Shown here one piece after another: positions 1 through 10,035 of a stretch of DNA of 64,000 nucleotides. A model generated the notes under the pieces. The model was not told the DNA's origin, searched no databases, and saw nothing but the letters and a program-made list of their open reading frames with translations. The DNA lies in the NCBI GenBank assembly GCA_034440615.1, contig JAOTOM010005141.1, forward strand, positions 744,001 through 808,000, in the 5' to 3' direction. How positions within the stretch are numbered: position 1 is the first letter of the stretch; each line of letters opens with the position of its first letter. A program made the translations under genes and the position numbers. This stretch comes from Ashinkailepas kermadecensis (Eukaryota; Arthropoda; Thecostraca; Neolepadidae).

Positions 1-497
1 CTACCTCATTCCGTGATTGTACCGCTTCATGACAGAACGCTGGAACGTCATTGGTAGGTTGCCGGGCCTTGAACGCCACGGGGCCGGTGCAGCTACGCAC
101 CAGGATAGTAATTTAACAATGCAATAATTCCCGATTAGTGGATACCCGTTATGAGGCATTCGTGCCTTGGTTCATCCAGTGGCTGTTTTCAGTTTTGAAA
201 GATAAACAATAAGCTTTGACATCAAAAGCTTTTTGTGCTTGCAAGTCAGTTTCAGGCATGTTTACCAGAAAGTTCGTAGTCATATTCAAGCAACTCCTGC
301 ATTCATCTGCCGCCAAAAGTCTGCATAACTTCCTGAAAAGATAATGTTATGGGTGACAAACAACCAGGACAAAGCCGTGTGAACGTGCTTCCCCAGGCTT
401 TTCATTCCTGGCATGCGTACCATTAACATTGCACAAACATAATTTCCCTGAGGGAAGTTTGCATCACGAAGACTTACTTTCCTCAGGCTGCTCAGTC
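1..497. other. no recognised feature
   Basis: I see no gene or recognisable repeat here. The composition is mixed and moderately AT-rich, and no reading frame looks coding. The right edge is set by the 3' tail of the LINE copy that follows. Confidence 0.5.
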
Positions 498-1343
498 ACA
501 TACAGACATAAAGACATAAAAGATCAGTGCAACTATGAGCCATAAGGGCCTTTCTTGGTTGCACTTTGGACACTGAACCGTTGCCCACCAAATCCGTGGA
601 TCAACCCTCCCTGGAATACAGAAAAACAAGCCCCATATTCTTATAATGATTGTCTATGCCGTTTTTAAAGATGTTCAGTGTGTTGCTACTGACAATGGTT
701 CCTGGCAGCTGGTTCCAGTGTTCTACTACCCTGTTGGTGAAGAAGACTGTCTTAACCTTGTCCTGCTGTGATTAACTTTAATTTTGAATTGATGACCTCT
801 AATTGCATCATTTCTGTTAAATTCAAACATCTCCCTGTGATATCCCTGTTCCTGACCATGAACAAATTTAAAAACCTCGATGAAATCTCCTCTCAGCCTT
901 CTATATCTAAGTGAATACATATTTAATTTCTTTAATCTTTCCTCATATGCCAGGTTGCCTATACCATTAACAATTTGTGTTGCCCTCTTTTGTACTCTCT
1001 CTAAAAGCCAACAATCTTTCTCATAACTAGGGGACCAAGCTTGGACACAGTATTCCAAATGTGGCCTGACATATGCACAGTAAAGCTTCCTGATGACCTC
1101 CTCACTTTTGTATGACACATTCCTCTGTATTGCCCCAAGCATTCTCAGTGCCTTCTTCCTGGCTTCTTTGGTCTGTTCTGATGCCACCAATTTCGTGTTC
1201 AAAATAACACCTAAGTCCTGCTGAGTCACAGATAGTACTTGGTCACCCATCAAGTATGGAGCCTTCACATGCTGCCTACCTACATGCATGACTTTGCACT
1301 TATCAAAATTAAACTTCATTTGCCATTTTTCGGACCACTTCAT
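498..1343 (-). mobile_element. family-1 LINE (CR1/L2-like), 5'-truncated copy A
   Basis: Read on the minus strand, this is the last quarter of a LINE: the C-terminal end of the reverse transcriptase ORF, a 3' untranslated region, and a tail ending in repeats of TCTTTATG/TATGTCTT. Short microsatellite tails of this kind are typical of CR1/L2 elements. The same 3' end recurs at 1344, 2313, 45124 and 63275, which defines the family. The 5' end at 1343 abuts the tail of element B, so A probably integrated next to or into that tail. Confidence 0.85.
726..1343 (-). pseudogene. reverse transcriptase C-terminus, LINE family 1 copy A
   Basis: This encodes the region after the catalytic palm of a LINE reverse transcriptase. 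It opens with the KWSEKWQMKFNFDKCK block that follows the FADD motif and continues through RPHLEYCVQAWSP to RTRLRQS. The frame then shifts near 745 compared with copy C, which continues RQSFFTNRVVEHWNQ. Codons for EK are also missing in the QQ(EK)DLGV block. The open frame continues artificially to 1472 through the neighbouring tail. Without catalytic residues it cannot be functional. Confidence 0.85.
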
Positions 1344-1563
1344 AAAGACATCAAGACATAAAAGATCAGTGCAACTATGAGCCACAAGGGCCCTTCTTGG
1401 TTGCACTCTGTACACTGAACCAGTTGTCCACCAAATGTGTTGATCAACTCTCCCTGGAATACAGAAAAACAAGCCCCCTATTCTTATAATGCTTGTCTAT
1501 GCTGTTCTTAAAGATGATCAGTGCGTTGCTACTGACAATGGTTTCTGGCAGCTGGTTCCAGTG

Positions 1564-2313
1564 TACCAAGTACTATCTGTGACTCAGCAGGAGAAGGACT
1601 TAGGTGTTATTTTTAACACAAAATTGGGGGCATCAGAACAGACCAAAGAAGCCAGGAAGAAGGCACTAAGAATGCTTAGGGCAATAAATAGGAATGTATC
1701 ATACAAAAGTGAGGAAGTCATCAGGAAGCTTTATTGTGCATATGTCAGGCCACATCTGGAATATTGTGTCCAAGCTTGGTCCCCTAGTTCTGAAAAAGAT
1801 TGTTGGCTTTTAGAGAGAGTACAAAAGAGGGCAACAAAAATGGTGAATGGTATGGGCAACCTGGCATATGAGGAAAGATTGAAGAAATTGAATATGTTTT
1901 CACTTAGATATAGAAGGCTGAGAGAAGATCTCATCGAGGTCTTTAAATTTGTTCATGGTCAGGAACAGGGTTATCTCAGGGAACTGTTTGAATTTAACAG
2001 AAATGATGCAATTAGAGGTCATCAATTCAAAATTAAAGTTAATCACAGCAGGACAAGGTTAAGACAGTCCTTCTTCACCAACAGGGTAGTAGAACACTGG
2101 AACCAGCGGCCAGAAACCATTGTCAGTAGCAACACACTGAACATCTTTAAGAACAGCATAGACAATCATTATAAGAATAGGGGGCTTGTTTTTCTGTATC
2201 CCAGGGAGAGTTGATCAACACATTTGATGGACAACTGGTTCAGGGTACAGAGTGCAACCAAGAAGGGCCCTTGTGGCTCATAGTTGCACTGATCTTTTAT
2301 GTCTTTATGTCTT
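1564..2313 (+). mobile_element. family-1 LINE copy C inserted head-to-head inside copy B
   Basis: A 5'-truncated plus-strand copy of the same family. It starts at the QVLSVTQQEKDLGV block and ends with the family tail TTATGTCTTTATGTCTTTA. Immediately left is minus-strand 3' UTR of B, and immediately right B resumes at the RQSFF codons. The sequence thus switches strand twice inside one element. An independent insertion with a small target deletion, or a rearrangement of one template, could both give this. No clear target duplication is visible. Confidence 0.82.
1566..2214 (+). pseudogene. reverse transcriptase C-terminus, LINE family 1 copy C
   Basis: About 216 uninterrupted codons of the post-palm RT region, from QVLSVTQQEKDLGV through RPHLEYCVQAWSPS and VVEHWNQ to the natural end HYKNRGLVFLYPRES and stop. 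The open frame extends upstream to an ATG at 1489 only because it reads through antisense 3' UTR of copy B; those first 25 or so residues are not RT. It is a truncated, non-catalytic relic, but its C-terminus is the best preserved in the window. Confidence 0.85.
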
Positions 2314-4194
2314 TAAGAAGGACTGTCTTAACCTTGTCCTGCTGTGATTAACTTTAATTTTGAATTGATGACCTCTAATTGCATCATTTCTGTTAAATTC
2401 AAACAGTTCCCTGAGATAACCCTGTTCCTGACCATGAACAAATTTAAAGACCTCGATGAGATCTCCTCTCAGCATTCTATATCTAAGTTAAAACATATTC
2501 AATTTCTTCAATCTTTCCTCATATGCCAGGTTGCCCATACCATTCACCATTTTTGTTGCTCTCTTTTGTACTCTCTCTAAAAGCCAACAATCTTTTTCAT
2601 AACTAGGGGACCAAGCTTGGACACAATATTCCAGATGTGGCCTGACATATGCACAATAAAGCTTCCTGATGACTTCCTCACTTTTGTATGATACATTCCT
2701 ATTTATTGCCCCAAGCATTCTTAGTGCCTCCTTCCTGGCTTCTTTGGTCTGTTCTGATGCCCCCAATTTTGTGTTCAAAATAACACCTAAGTCCTTCTCC
2801 TGCTGAGTCACAGATAGTACTTGGCCACCCATCAAGTATGGAGCCTTGATATGCTGCCTACCTACATGCATGATTTTGCACTTATCAAAATTAAATTTCA
2901 TTTGCCATTTTTCGGACCACTTCACAAGCTCGTCTAAATCTTTCTGCAGCAAGACCTGCTCATTGTGCCCTGTTATTGCCCTAAAGACCTTCAAATCATC
3001 TGCAAATTTCAAAACCTTACTGCTTAGACCACATTCAATGCTATTCACAACTATAATGAACAATAGTGGTCCCAGTATCGACCCCTCGGAGACTCCACTG
3101 AGAACATTTTGCCGTGATGACTTTGTACCATTTACCATCACTCTCTGCTGTCTATCTGAAAGCCACAACTCTATCCATTTTAGGATGCTACCTGCAATAC
3201 CATGTACCTGAAGCTGCATCATTAACCGTTTATGGGGTACCTTGTCAAAGGCCTCACTAAAGTCAAGATATGCTACATCAACCTGATTTCCCTGATCAAA
3301 TTGTTCTGTAGCAAAATTCAAAAAGTCCAAGAGATTTGTGAGACACGAACGCCCTTTTCTAAACCCATGTTGAGTATCTTGAATCAATCTGTTTCCTTCC
3401 AGAAAACTAACTATTCTATCCTTGATAACTGATTCGAGTACCTTGCAGACTAGGGATGTGAGGCTTACTGGCCTATAGTTTTCAACTTTCCCTCCTTCTC
3501 CTTTCTTGAAAATAGGAACTACATTTGCCCTTTTCCAATCTGTTGCAATTTCATGTTGTGAAACTGATCTACAAAATATTATACTAAATGGAATTGCCAG
3601 TTCCTTTTCAGCTTCCCGCAATACCCTAACACAAATTCCATCAGGTCCTGCTGCCTTGTTTGGCTTTATTCTTCTGATATAATTGAACACAACATCACTA
3701 TCAATGAAATCAACATCGTGTATCTGATCACCTGTCACTGAACTGTGGTTCACAGTTGGCAGATTAGTTACATCCTCCACTGTAAACACTGATTTAAACT
3801 GCTTGCTCAGCTCCTCAACCATCTCACCATCCTCACTCAATATAGTCCCATTTACTTCCAGTGGACCAATTGTGCTTCGAACTTTACTTAGCTTGTAGAA
3901 ACTAAAGAACATTTTACTGTCTCCATTACAGTTCCTAGCCAAATGCAATTCTTTTGCTCGCTTTGCTGCTCTGGTTTTCTGCTTCACAGCATCTCTAGCT
4001 TTTTGATACGACCTTAGATTTACGATATTTGAAGCTTCCTTAAATACTCTAAATGCATCTTTCTTAGCCTTAATTGCTTTCATCAAATCTCGTGTGAGCC
4101 ATGCTGGCTTTCCTACCCTTCTTTTGCGCCTTTGCTTTTGGGGGACATGTCTAATCTGAATTTCCCTCAAGTAAGATTTGAACTTTTCCCACAT
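2314..4194 (-). pseudogene. reverse transcriptase domain of LINE family 1 ORF2 (copy B)
   Basis: This is the RNA-directed DNA polymerase domain, which copies LINE RNA at the nicked target. A 568-codon open stretch (4194-2488) carries the connector after the endonuclease, then GPDGICVRVL, the fingers motif NYRPVSLTS, DTQHGFRKGRSC, the palm block YLDFSEAFDKVPHK, GSILGPLLF and the catalytic FADD. The usual GVPQGS block reads GVSEGS, a departure at a conserved site. A TCA-to-TAA nonsense change follows KKLNMF at about 2488; the frame then continues to 2314, where copy C cuts it. The upstream end is frameshifted from the endonuclease. Confidence 0.9.
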
Positions 4195-5177
4195 TTCACA
4201 GGCATTTGAATCAAAGAATTCTTCTTCCCATTTTATGGCACTTAAAGCCTCTCATGCAGTCAAAGTCTGCTATGTTAAAATTTGAAACCTTTGTCAAATT
4301 ATCCTTTATTGTCCCTGCTACCTGTGCCTTGAATCTCACTATGTTATGGTCACTTCTTCCCAGAGTTTCTCCTACAGTCAAGTCTTGAACTAAATCACTT
4401 AAATCTGAGAAGACAAGGTCCAAGAATGAGCCCTGCCTAGTTGGTTCCGTTACAAACTGGTGTAAGAACAAGTCCTCTTCGAGGCATTTCGTAAACAGTT
4501 TACATGATGGGGAGCCAACACCAACATTTTCATATCCTTTAGATTAAAGTCACCAAGAATAAGGCATTTCCTCTAAAAGTTTCTACCGATTTCCTCACAA
4601 ATCACCTCTTTTGAACTCCAGTTGCTGAGAATGTGGCAAGGTTCCTGGTCGGTACAAAGCTCCTATCCTCAGTTTATTGCTGTTGCCTTTTCCCACAGCA
4701 ACATCAAGCCAAATGGACTCCACAGACGCATTTTTTTACCCCATCTGCTACTTTTTGAGAACTGAATAAGCTATTCACATAGAGCATTACACCACCCCCT
4801 TTCACTGCTGGACCTCTATTGCATGAAAACATATTGTATCCCTGGATCTCATAGTCCTGCAAGTTATCCACAAAATACCCCTCACTGACCCATGCCTCAG
4901 TAATGCGAACAAAATCTGGTTTCTCCTCAGCAACATAACACTTGAACTCATCAAATTTTGATCGAATGCTCTGAGCATTAAGCATCATACACTTAACAAA
5001 AGATCCATAACCATCTTTGGCTTTTTCATGTTGAGTAGCTCTATCATCTCTGGATGAGCTACAACTCCGCCCCCTTGATCTACTGCTATCCCTATTTGCT
5101 GACTGTGAGGTTATATTGCCTATGCTGTCACTATTGGCATATCCCTGAGATGGCAATGCCACTTCTTCCCTCCCCAC
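4195..5177 (-). pseudogene. endonuclease domain of LINE family 1 ORF2 (copy B), frameshifted
   Basis: This encodes the apurinic-type endonuclease that nicks target DNA for first-strand priming. The N-terminal half (5177-4704) has MLNAQSIRSKFDEF, the ITEAWV block and GGGVMLYV. The C-terminal half (4471-4211) has FLDLVFSDL and the catalytic motif SDHNIVRF. The halves lie in different frames, and the stretch 4472-4703, which should hold the GDFN block, is broken by indels. A further shift near 4200 separates it from the RT. The ORF2 N-terminus also carries a Ser/Arg-rich stretch before the domain. Confidence 0.85.
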
Positions 5178-5185
5178 CCCATTAT

Positions 5186-5797
5186 CTAGTTTCCCTGAAG
5201 GACATGTTCATATACTTTGCTTAACACGTGCACCCCCTTCTCAGAGAAGTGCAGGCCATCCCTCTGATAGAGGTCCCACGAGCCATAAAACCTGCACCAC
5301 TTGTCAACAAAGGTCAAACCTAACTCATTGCAGAGCCTACCTACCCTGGCATTGGCTGCCAGTGCCCTAGAGCTCCACTCAGGGGAGACTCCAGTCCTAG
5401 GCAGAATAGCTGTCACAACAACTCTGCTATTGCTTTGCTTCAGGGTGGCCAGAAGTGCCCTGTAGTCCGGCAGCAGCTCCTCACTCCTAGCAGCACCTAT
5501 GTTATTCACTCCTACCTGCACTACAACTGCACTAAACTGGTTCTCACTGGTGGCCTGTGCCACCACTGGGACCAGGTCTCTGACCTTGGCACCAGGCCTG
5601 GTGATGCACCTCCTGCCTCTCCGACCTTTACAGAACACCCTATCGAAATGCTGCACACGAGAGTCTCCTACGACTAGCACTGTCTCCTTGCTGCTATCCT
5701 GGGGGCAGTCCTCCAATGCCTGGAACCTATTTGATGTTACTACGCCTGCCTGTTGAGCTGCTTGACTAGGTTGCATCCCACTCCTACCACCTACCAC
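5186..5797 (-). pseudogene. SGNH-esterase domain of LINE family 1 ORF1 (copy B)
   Basis: About 200 codons with the blocks of an SGNH/GDSL hydrolase: block I VVGDSRVQHFD (catalytic Ser), block III GVNNIG, and the C-terminal DGLHFSEKG holding the catalytic Asp and His. Esterase domains are established in ORF1 of CR1-type LINEs, where the biochemical role is unsettled. The frame differs from the N-terminal half of ORF1 upstream, so at least one indel near 5795 separates them. The esterase stretch itself has no stop codon. ORF2 begins less than 20 bp downstream. Confidence 0.88.
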
Positions 5798-6180
5798 CTG
5801 CCACTCTCTGCCCCCTTGCTTAGGCTCACGCCTCCAAATCCTCCACCCCTGACTTTAAACCACTGCCCCTCCTGTGAGCTACAACTAGAAATCTTCTGTT
5901 CACTAGGAACACTTCTCTCTACAGATATCCCTGCCACCTCCACAGCAGGGGAAGCCTCAGTTACCTGGGGGCCTGTGACCACCTGGGCATAGGATGCCCC
6001 TGCTACAGACTGACCCCTACGTGTTGCCTTTTCTTGCCTGCCCTGTGCAACAAGGGCAGCTTTGAGCTTGGAAAGCTCTGCCTTAAGGGCCCTAACCTCC
6101 TCCTCTAGTGCCTGCATCCTGGTAGTAACCATCCTAAAGGCCTTATTCCTAGATGTAGATTGAAAAGTAACTTGCTGCAA
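5791..6180 (-). pseudogene. N-terminal coiled-coil part of LINE family 1 ORF1 (copy B)
   Basis: A 129-codon frame beginning MQQVTFQSTSRNKAF. It contains a heptad-like segment MQALEEEVRALKAELSKLKA around residues 22-42, a likely trimerising coiled coil. A short low-complexity linker follows, with no zinc knuckle in view. It ends at a stop overlapping the frame of the esterase part, so the junction is probably a frameshift in a once continuous ORF1. The ATG at 6180 is a reasonable start because upstream frames contain stops. Confidence 0.75.
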
Positions 6181-6736
6181 AATGATTTACAAAATAACAG
6201 AGCAGAGCAAAATAACTAACAAAGCTTAGGTGTATGTTAGTTCCTAACTATGCAGCACTTACAAGGTAATCGCTGTGCAGAAAGTTCACTGTGGTTTTAA
6301 AGAAAGAAGAAATCACTCGCTAAACAACTGCGAAAAATTAAATAAATAGCTGAAAACACTGACACACTAGACAAAGACAGACAATAACCTAAAGAAAAAA
6401 GGGCGCTGGGCAGCCTCGCTAGGTGGAAATAGTCTAATCTGCTTGTTAAAAAAATACTTATTAGAGAAAAACTATGCAAATATATGCACAGAAGTAATTG
6501 CCGAATACCTATCCACAGTTTAGCCTAGTATACTGCCCGGTTCTGCAACGACTTATCTGGTAAGTAGGAGCTCCACACCGACGTGTTTCCACCTTGACAC
6601 CTGGCGGCAAACGGAATGTCGATCAGGAGGGAAATAGGTAAGATAGTAGTATTTGAGCAGACGCATTGTCTTCATTGCCCACCTGACTGCAGACAATCTC
6701 TCCCAGTTCTAAGAATGATTAAAGTTACGCAAAGTG
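6181..6736. other. probable LINE 5' UTR and unassigned flank
   Basis: The part next to ORF1 (about 6181-6540) is probably the 5' untranslated region of copy B, judged only by position. No second copy in the window allows a boundary to be set. The remainder up to the foldback element shows no gene. Confidence 0.4.
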
Positions 6737-6746
6737 CCCCTGGCAG
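6737..6746. repeat. left 10-bp direct repeat (candidate target-site duplication)
   Basis: CCCCTGGCAG here is identical to 7850-7859 on the other side of the inverted-arm element. It is interpreted as the target duplication made on insertion. Duplications of 8-10 bp fit foldback and Mutator-like elements. Confidence 0.65.
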
Positions 6747-7849
6747 GATTCTAGGACAAATGTACGTAAGGACAAATGTACGTATGGCAGATGTACATAA
6801 GCAAATGTACGTAAGCAAATGTACGTAAGCGCAGATGTACGTATGGCAATTGTACGTAAGCGCAGATATACGTATGGCTAATGTACGTAAACGCATGTAA
6901 GCGTTTGTAAGCGATGTACGTATGGCTAATGTAAGCGTAAATGTACGTATGGCAAATGTACGTATGCGTAAATGTACGTATGCGCAAATGTACGTATGCG
7001 CAAAAGTACCCAAATTTACTTAAGCGCAAATTTACGTATGGCAAATGTACGTAAGAGCAAATGTACGCATAGCATATGCACCTGACCAAATGTGCTTAAA
7101 CGCAAAGGCCCGTATGCCTAAACGTACGTACATTGGCTCATACGTACATTTGTTCTTGCATTCTTTTACGTTTACGTACTGTTGCGCTTAGGTACATTTG
7201 CGCTTAGGTACATTTGCGCTTACGTACGTTTGCGCTTACGTACTTTTGCGCATACGTACAATTGCGCTGACGTACATTTGCGCATACGTACATTTTCCAT
7301 ACGTACATTTGCGCTTACGTACATTAGCCATGCGTACACCTGACGTACATTTGCGCATACTTACAATTGCACATACGTACATTTGCGCATACGTACATTT
7401 GCGCTTACGTACATTTGCGCTTACGTACATTTAATCATACGTACTTTTCCGCATACGTACATTTGCGCTTACGTACATTTGCGCTTAAGTACATTTGCGC
7501 ATACGGACATTTGCGCTTACGTACATTTGCGCTTACGTACATTTGCGCTTACGTACATTTGCGCTTACGTACATTTGCGCTTACGTACATTTGCGCTTAC
7601 GTACATTTGCGCTTACGTACATTTGCGCTTACGTACACTTGCACTTACGTACATTTGCGCATACGTACTTTTGCGCATACGTACATTTGCCATACGTACA
7701 TTTGCGCTTACGTACATTAGCCATACGTACATCTGCGCTTACGCACAATTGTCATACGTACATCTGCGCTTACGTGCATTTGCTTACGTACATTTGCGTA
7801 CGTACATCTGCCATACGTACATTTGCTTTACGTACATTTGTCCGGTTAC
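6747..7849. mobile_element. foldback-type element with arms of 16-bp tandem repeats
   Basis: The left part (to about 7125) is made of units reading TGTACGTAAGCGCAAA and close variants. The right part (about 7126-7849) is made of the reverse complement, GCGCTTACGTACATTT. Outer ends match in inverted orientation: left CTAGGACAAATGTACGTA, right complement CCGGACAAATGTACGTA. The order of variant units (GGCAGA, GGCAAT, GGCTAA) is mirrored too. Long inverted termini built of short subrepeats define foldback elements such as Drosophila FB and sea urchin TU. No transposase is present. The arms are unequal, about 380 and 720 bp. Confidence 0.75.
7442..7660 (+). repeat. homogenised 16-bp run in right foldback arm
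   Basis: Within the right arm the unit GCGCTTACGTACATTT repeats about 13 times with hardly any variation. The outer parts of both arms carry many variant units. Each unit contains the palindromes TACGTA and GCGC. The homogeneity suggests recent local expansion, which would also explain why the right arm is longer. Confidence 0.8.
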
Positions 7850-7859
7850 CCCCTGGCAG
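7850..7859. repeat. right 10-bp direct repeat (candidate target-site duplication)
   Basis: CCCCTGGCAG, identical to 6737-6746, immediately after the last inverted-arm bases. It marks the outer edge of the foldback element. Confidence 0.65.
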
Positions 7860-8147
7860 AGTAGCATAGGTAATGCAGGAAATGTCCATTATTTAGTTTT
7901 TAGATTTGCTAGTGTAGTTGATCAATTGGTGATACATTCTAATGTTATAATGGATGGAGTCTGTATACCTAAGTGAACGGTAATGTCTACTTGTATGGTA
8001 CCTGGACAGGCATGGTATCTTGTTCGGTAAGGAGAAAATGGGATCAAAATTGTTACGTTGCATGGTGGTGCATATTGAATATGCAAGTGATGCATATTCA
8101 ATGTTCCTTGCAAGAACGCTGAGAATGTATATCTTGCTGATGAAGAA

Positions 8148-8184
8148 TCCATATATATATGTATATATATATATGTATATATGA
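8148..8184. repeat. (TA)n-type microsatellite
   Basis: An alternating AT tract with two TATG interruptions. The surrounding bases 7860-8254 show no gene; a perfect 15-bp palindrome GCATATTGAATATGC lies near 8070. Confidence 0.85.
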
Positions 8185-8254
8185 GGCATGCTCCTGCTAG
8201 TGTAGGAGTCAGTGCCAAATGCACAGCTTAGGGGGGAGGGATACCCTTAGGAAC

Positions 8255-8371
8255 CGAAAATAAACTAAAAAATCAAACGAGAACACCTTTCTACAGACAA
8301 AAGGTTTCTCTGTTTCACCACAATCGTTTGGGTCGCGCTCCTTCCTTAGGACAATCCTGGCTGCGCCACTG
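8255..8371. mobile_element. hAT-like short element, right end (fragment)
   Basis: The right end reads CCTTAGGACAATCCTGGCTGCGCCACTG, given here only in part as CTGGCTGCGCCACTG. It matches the right end of the copy ending at 39279. CAGTGGCG-type termini are typical of hAT elements. The left boundary is unclear and the interior is decayed. Confidence 0.5.
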
Positions 8372-8524
8372 GTAAGTACCCTTGGATGGCCTGGCTCTTA
8401 GGTAAAATTATTTTGATAGTAGAGTAATTTAGGGCAGTTTAACAGGATGTGATATCTGCTCTCATATTATTGGCTAGAGATTAGACCTAAGTAAGATCTA
8501 CTAGCTTACCAACCGGTTACCTAT

Positions 8525-8745
8525 GTGTAGGACACAGCCAGGATTTCTTAATGGGGGTCGGACCAAAAGGTGTTCGAAGCAGAGAGCACTTCTGGCGCGC
8601 AAATCGCGCCGAAATATTTCTGGTTTTGCGTGGTAAAAAGATGAAAGTTTCTTCGTTGCTCTAGTATTTTGTTTTTTGTTTTTAGGGATTGAGCCGGGAA
8701 CGTCCCCTTGCCTGCATTTGCCTTGCCCTTGCCTGCCTATATTTG
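8525..8745. mobile_element. hAT-like short element, degenerate copy
   Basis: The left end ACACAGCCAGGATTTCTTAA is a decayed CAGTGGCGCAGCCA terminus. The interior has the family landmarks GCGCGCAAATCGCGCC, then GGTTTTGCGTGGT, then a T-rich stretch after CTAGTATTTTG. The right part GGGATTGAGCCGGGAACG corresponds to the GGGCCGGGCC end of the copies at 16097 and 40070. About 220 bp long, with no coding capacity. Confidence 0.6.
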
Positions 8746-8756
8746 TCTTCTGGTAG

Positions 8757-9663
8757 AAGCGATTATAAGTTCTGTGTTGATGAAAATGAAGATATAGGAA
8801 AATGTCCAACCGATGAATATTCATGTGTGACTGCGAGCATCGCTGAACCAATCGTCGAAAGCCAGAGATATCAACTTACCATACCTTATAAATTGTCAAA
8901 ATATCCTGAACTTACTACCTATATCACATGTCGATGCTAGGCCGGTTTCGATGCAAGCTACATCCATCGCAAAATTGACGACTTCGGATAGGGTCCGGGC
9001 CTCACGTGCATGGGTATTGATAGGGCCGGGCTTAGCAAATTGGCCCTGCTTCGAACTGTAGATGACACCTTCGTGCACAGCGGTGTGCGGACTCTCATTT
9101 GGCTATGTAGTATTTTATGAGCTTAGATTACAAAGCCAGGGAAGCCAGTTGTGTCGTTTTCCTGAACATAAACAATAATAACGTATACGGCCTATTGCCA
9201 ATTCTCTATTTTACTATCTGATTGTAAGGTAGTAGTTCTACTTAGCTCAGTTTCCATGTGTGGCGGGACCAGATTGTGTCATATATGCACAACGGTCATG
9301 TAGATATCTTCCGAGGTAAGAATTAAGCTAGATGGTGTGTGGACTGCTGTATGTGATTATAGGGAGCATATCCACAACTTCATCGATGACAAGGCGACTG
9401 CAGCTAACTGGATCGTATCAAAGTTTGATGATGACTGGAAATTGAGGGACAATTACAATGGAATGATTCAAGCTCAGACTACATGCCCATGTGCTGGGCA
9501 TTGTGGGTGCTTGCAACTATAAGTATGACAGTGCAATTGTTCATGATTGGCGCCATAATTTTTCAGACCATCACCTAATCTCAAGATTCTATAATGTGAG
9601 GTTGTCGTACCACAGAAGAGATGGACATTTCATGAACTTGTAACTTTTTGGCGATGAAAATTA
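8757..9663 (+). pseudogene. unidentified coding-like relic (possible decayed gene or exons)
   Basis: I do not recognise the protein. From 8757 to 9120 one frame reads as plausible protein (SDYKFCVDENEDIGKCPTDE, YKLSKYPELTTYITCRC, AGFDASYIHRKIDDF, TVDDTFVHSG) with only two TAG stops, at 8938 and near 8989. A second stretch (about 9330-9522) reads VWTAVCDYREHIHNF, DDKATAANWIVSKFDDDW. After a frame change a third (about 9490-9663) reads YDSAIVHDWRHNFSDHH, YHRRDGHFMNL and stop. The upstream side has an acceptor-like TTTGTCTTCTGGTAG. It looks like a processed or decayed gene; untested exons with introns are the alternative. Confidence 0.4.
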
Positions 9664-9771
9664 CCGAGTCAATCCGTTATCCGAGCCGTATCCGTTTCTC
9701 TCCACCAGACTTTACCCTATCCACTCCGACCCGCCTGCGGAAAATCCTGCCCCTGATTGCGGCACATGCTC

Positions 9772-10035
9772 AGCGGCACCTACACCGACCCTCGGCTCCC
9801 ATCAGCAGCACCAACACCGACCCTCGGCTCTCGTCAGGGGTACCAACACCAACCATCGGCTCCCGTCAGCGGCACCAACACTGACCCTCGGCTCCCGTCA
9901 GCGGCACCAACACCGACCCTCGGCTCCCGTCAGCGGCACCAACACCGACCCTCGGCTCCCGTCAGCGGCACCAACACCGCCCCTCGGCTCCCGTCAGCGG
10001 CACCAACACCGACCCTCGGCTCCCGCCGAGCTGGG
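9772..10035. repeat. 32-bp GC-rich tandem repeat
   Basis: About eight copies of a 32-bp unit containing CCCTCGGCTCCCGTCAGCGG followed by CACCAACACCGA. The first two copies are divergent and the later ones nearly identical. Frames read open on both strands only because the unit lacks stops; I do not consider it coding. Confidence 0.85.

Larger units (their letters stand above)
1344..6540 (-). mobile_element. family-1 LINE (CR1/L2-like), near full-length copy B, broken
   Basis: In minus-strand order this holds a probable 5' untranslated region (about 6540-6181), ORF1 with a coiled coil and an SGNH esterase domain, ORF2 with an endonuclease and a reverse transcriptase, then a 3' untranslated region (1563-1344) ending in the TATGTCTT-type tail. 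ORF1 with an esterase domain plus an apurinic-type endonuclease/RT ORF2 is the known plan of CR1 elements. Copy C interrupts it at 1564-2313. Comparison with copy A shows about 20 bp lost at that insertion point. Several frameshifts and one nonsense codon make it inactive. The exact 5' boundary is not visible. Confidence 0.82.

Noticed and set aside
1489..1565. N-terminal extension of the plus-strand RT frame from the ATG at 1489
   Set aside because: The bases are antisense 3' UTR of another LINE copy; the join is a chance open frame.
8689..8940. A small secreted cysteine-rich peptide starting at the ATG at 8689
   Set aside because: The hydrophobic start CICLALACLYL is encoded by the right end of a hAT-like repeat (CCTTGCCTGC words), so the ATG and signal-like segment are probably fortuitous. 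The downstream part is kept as an unidentified relic.
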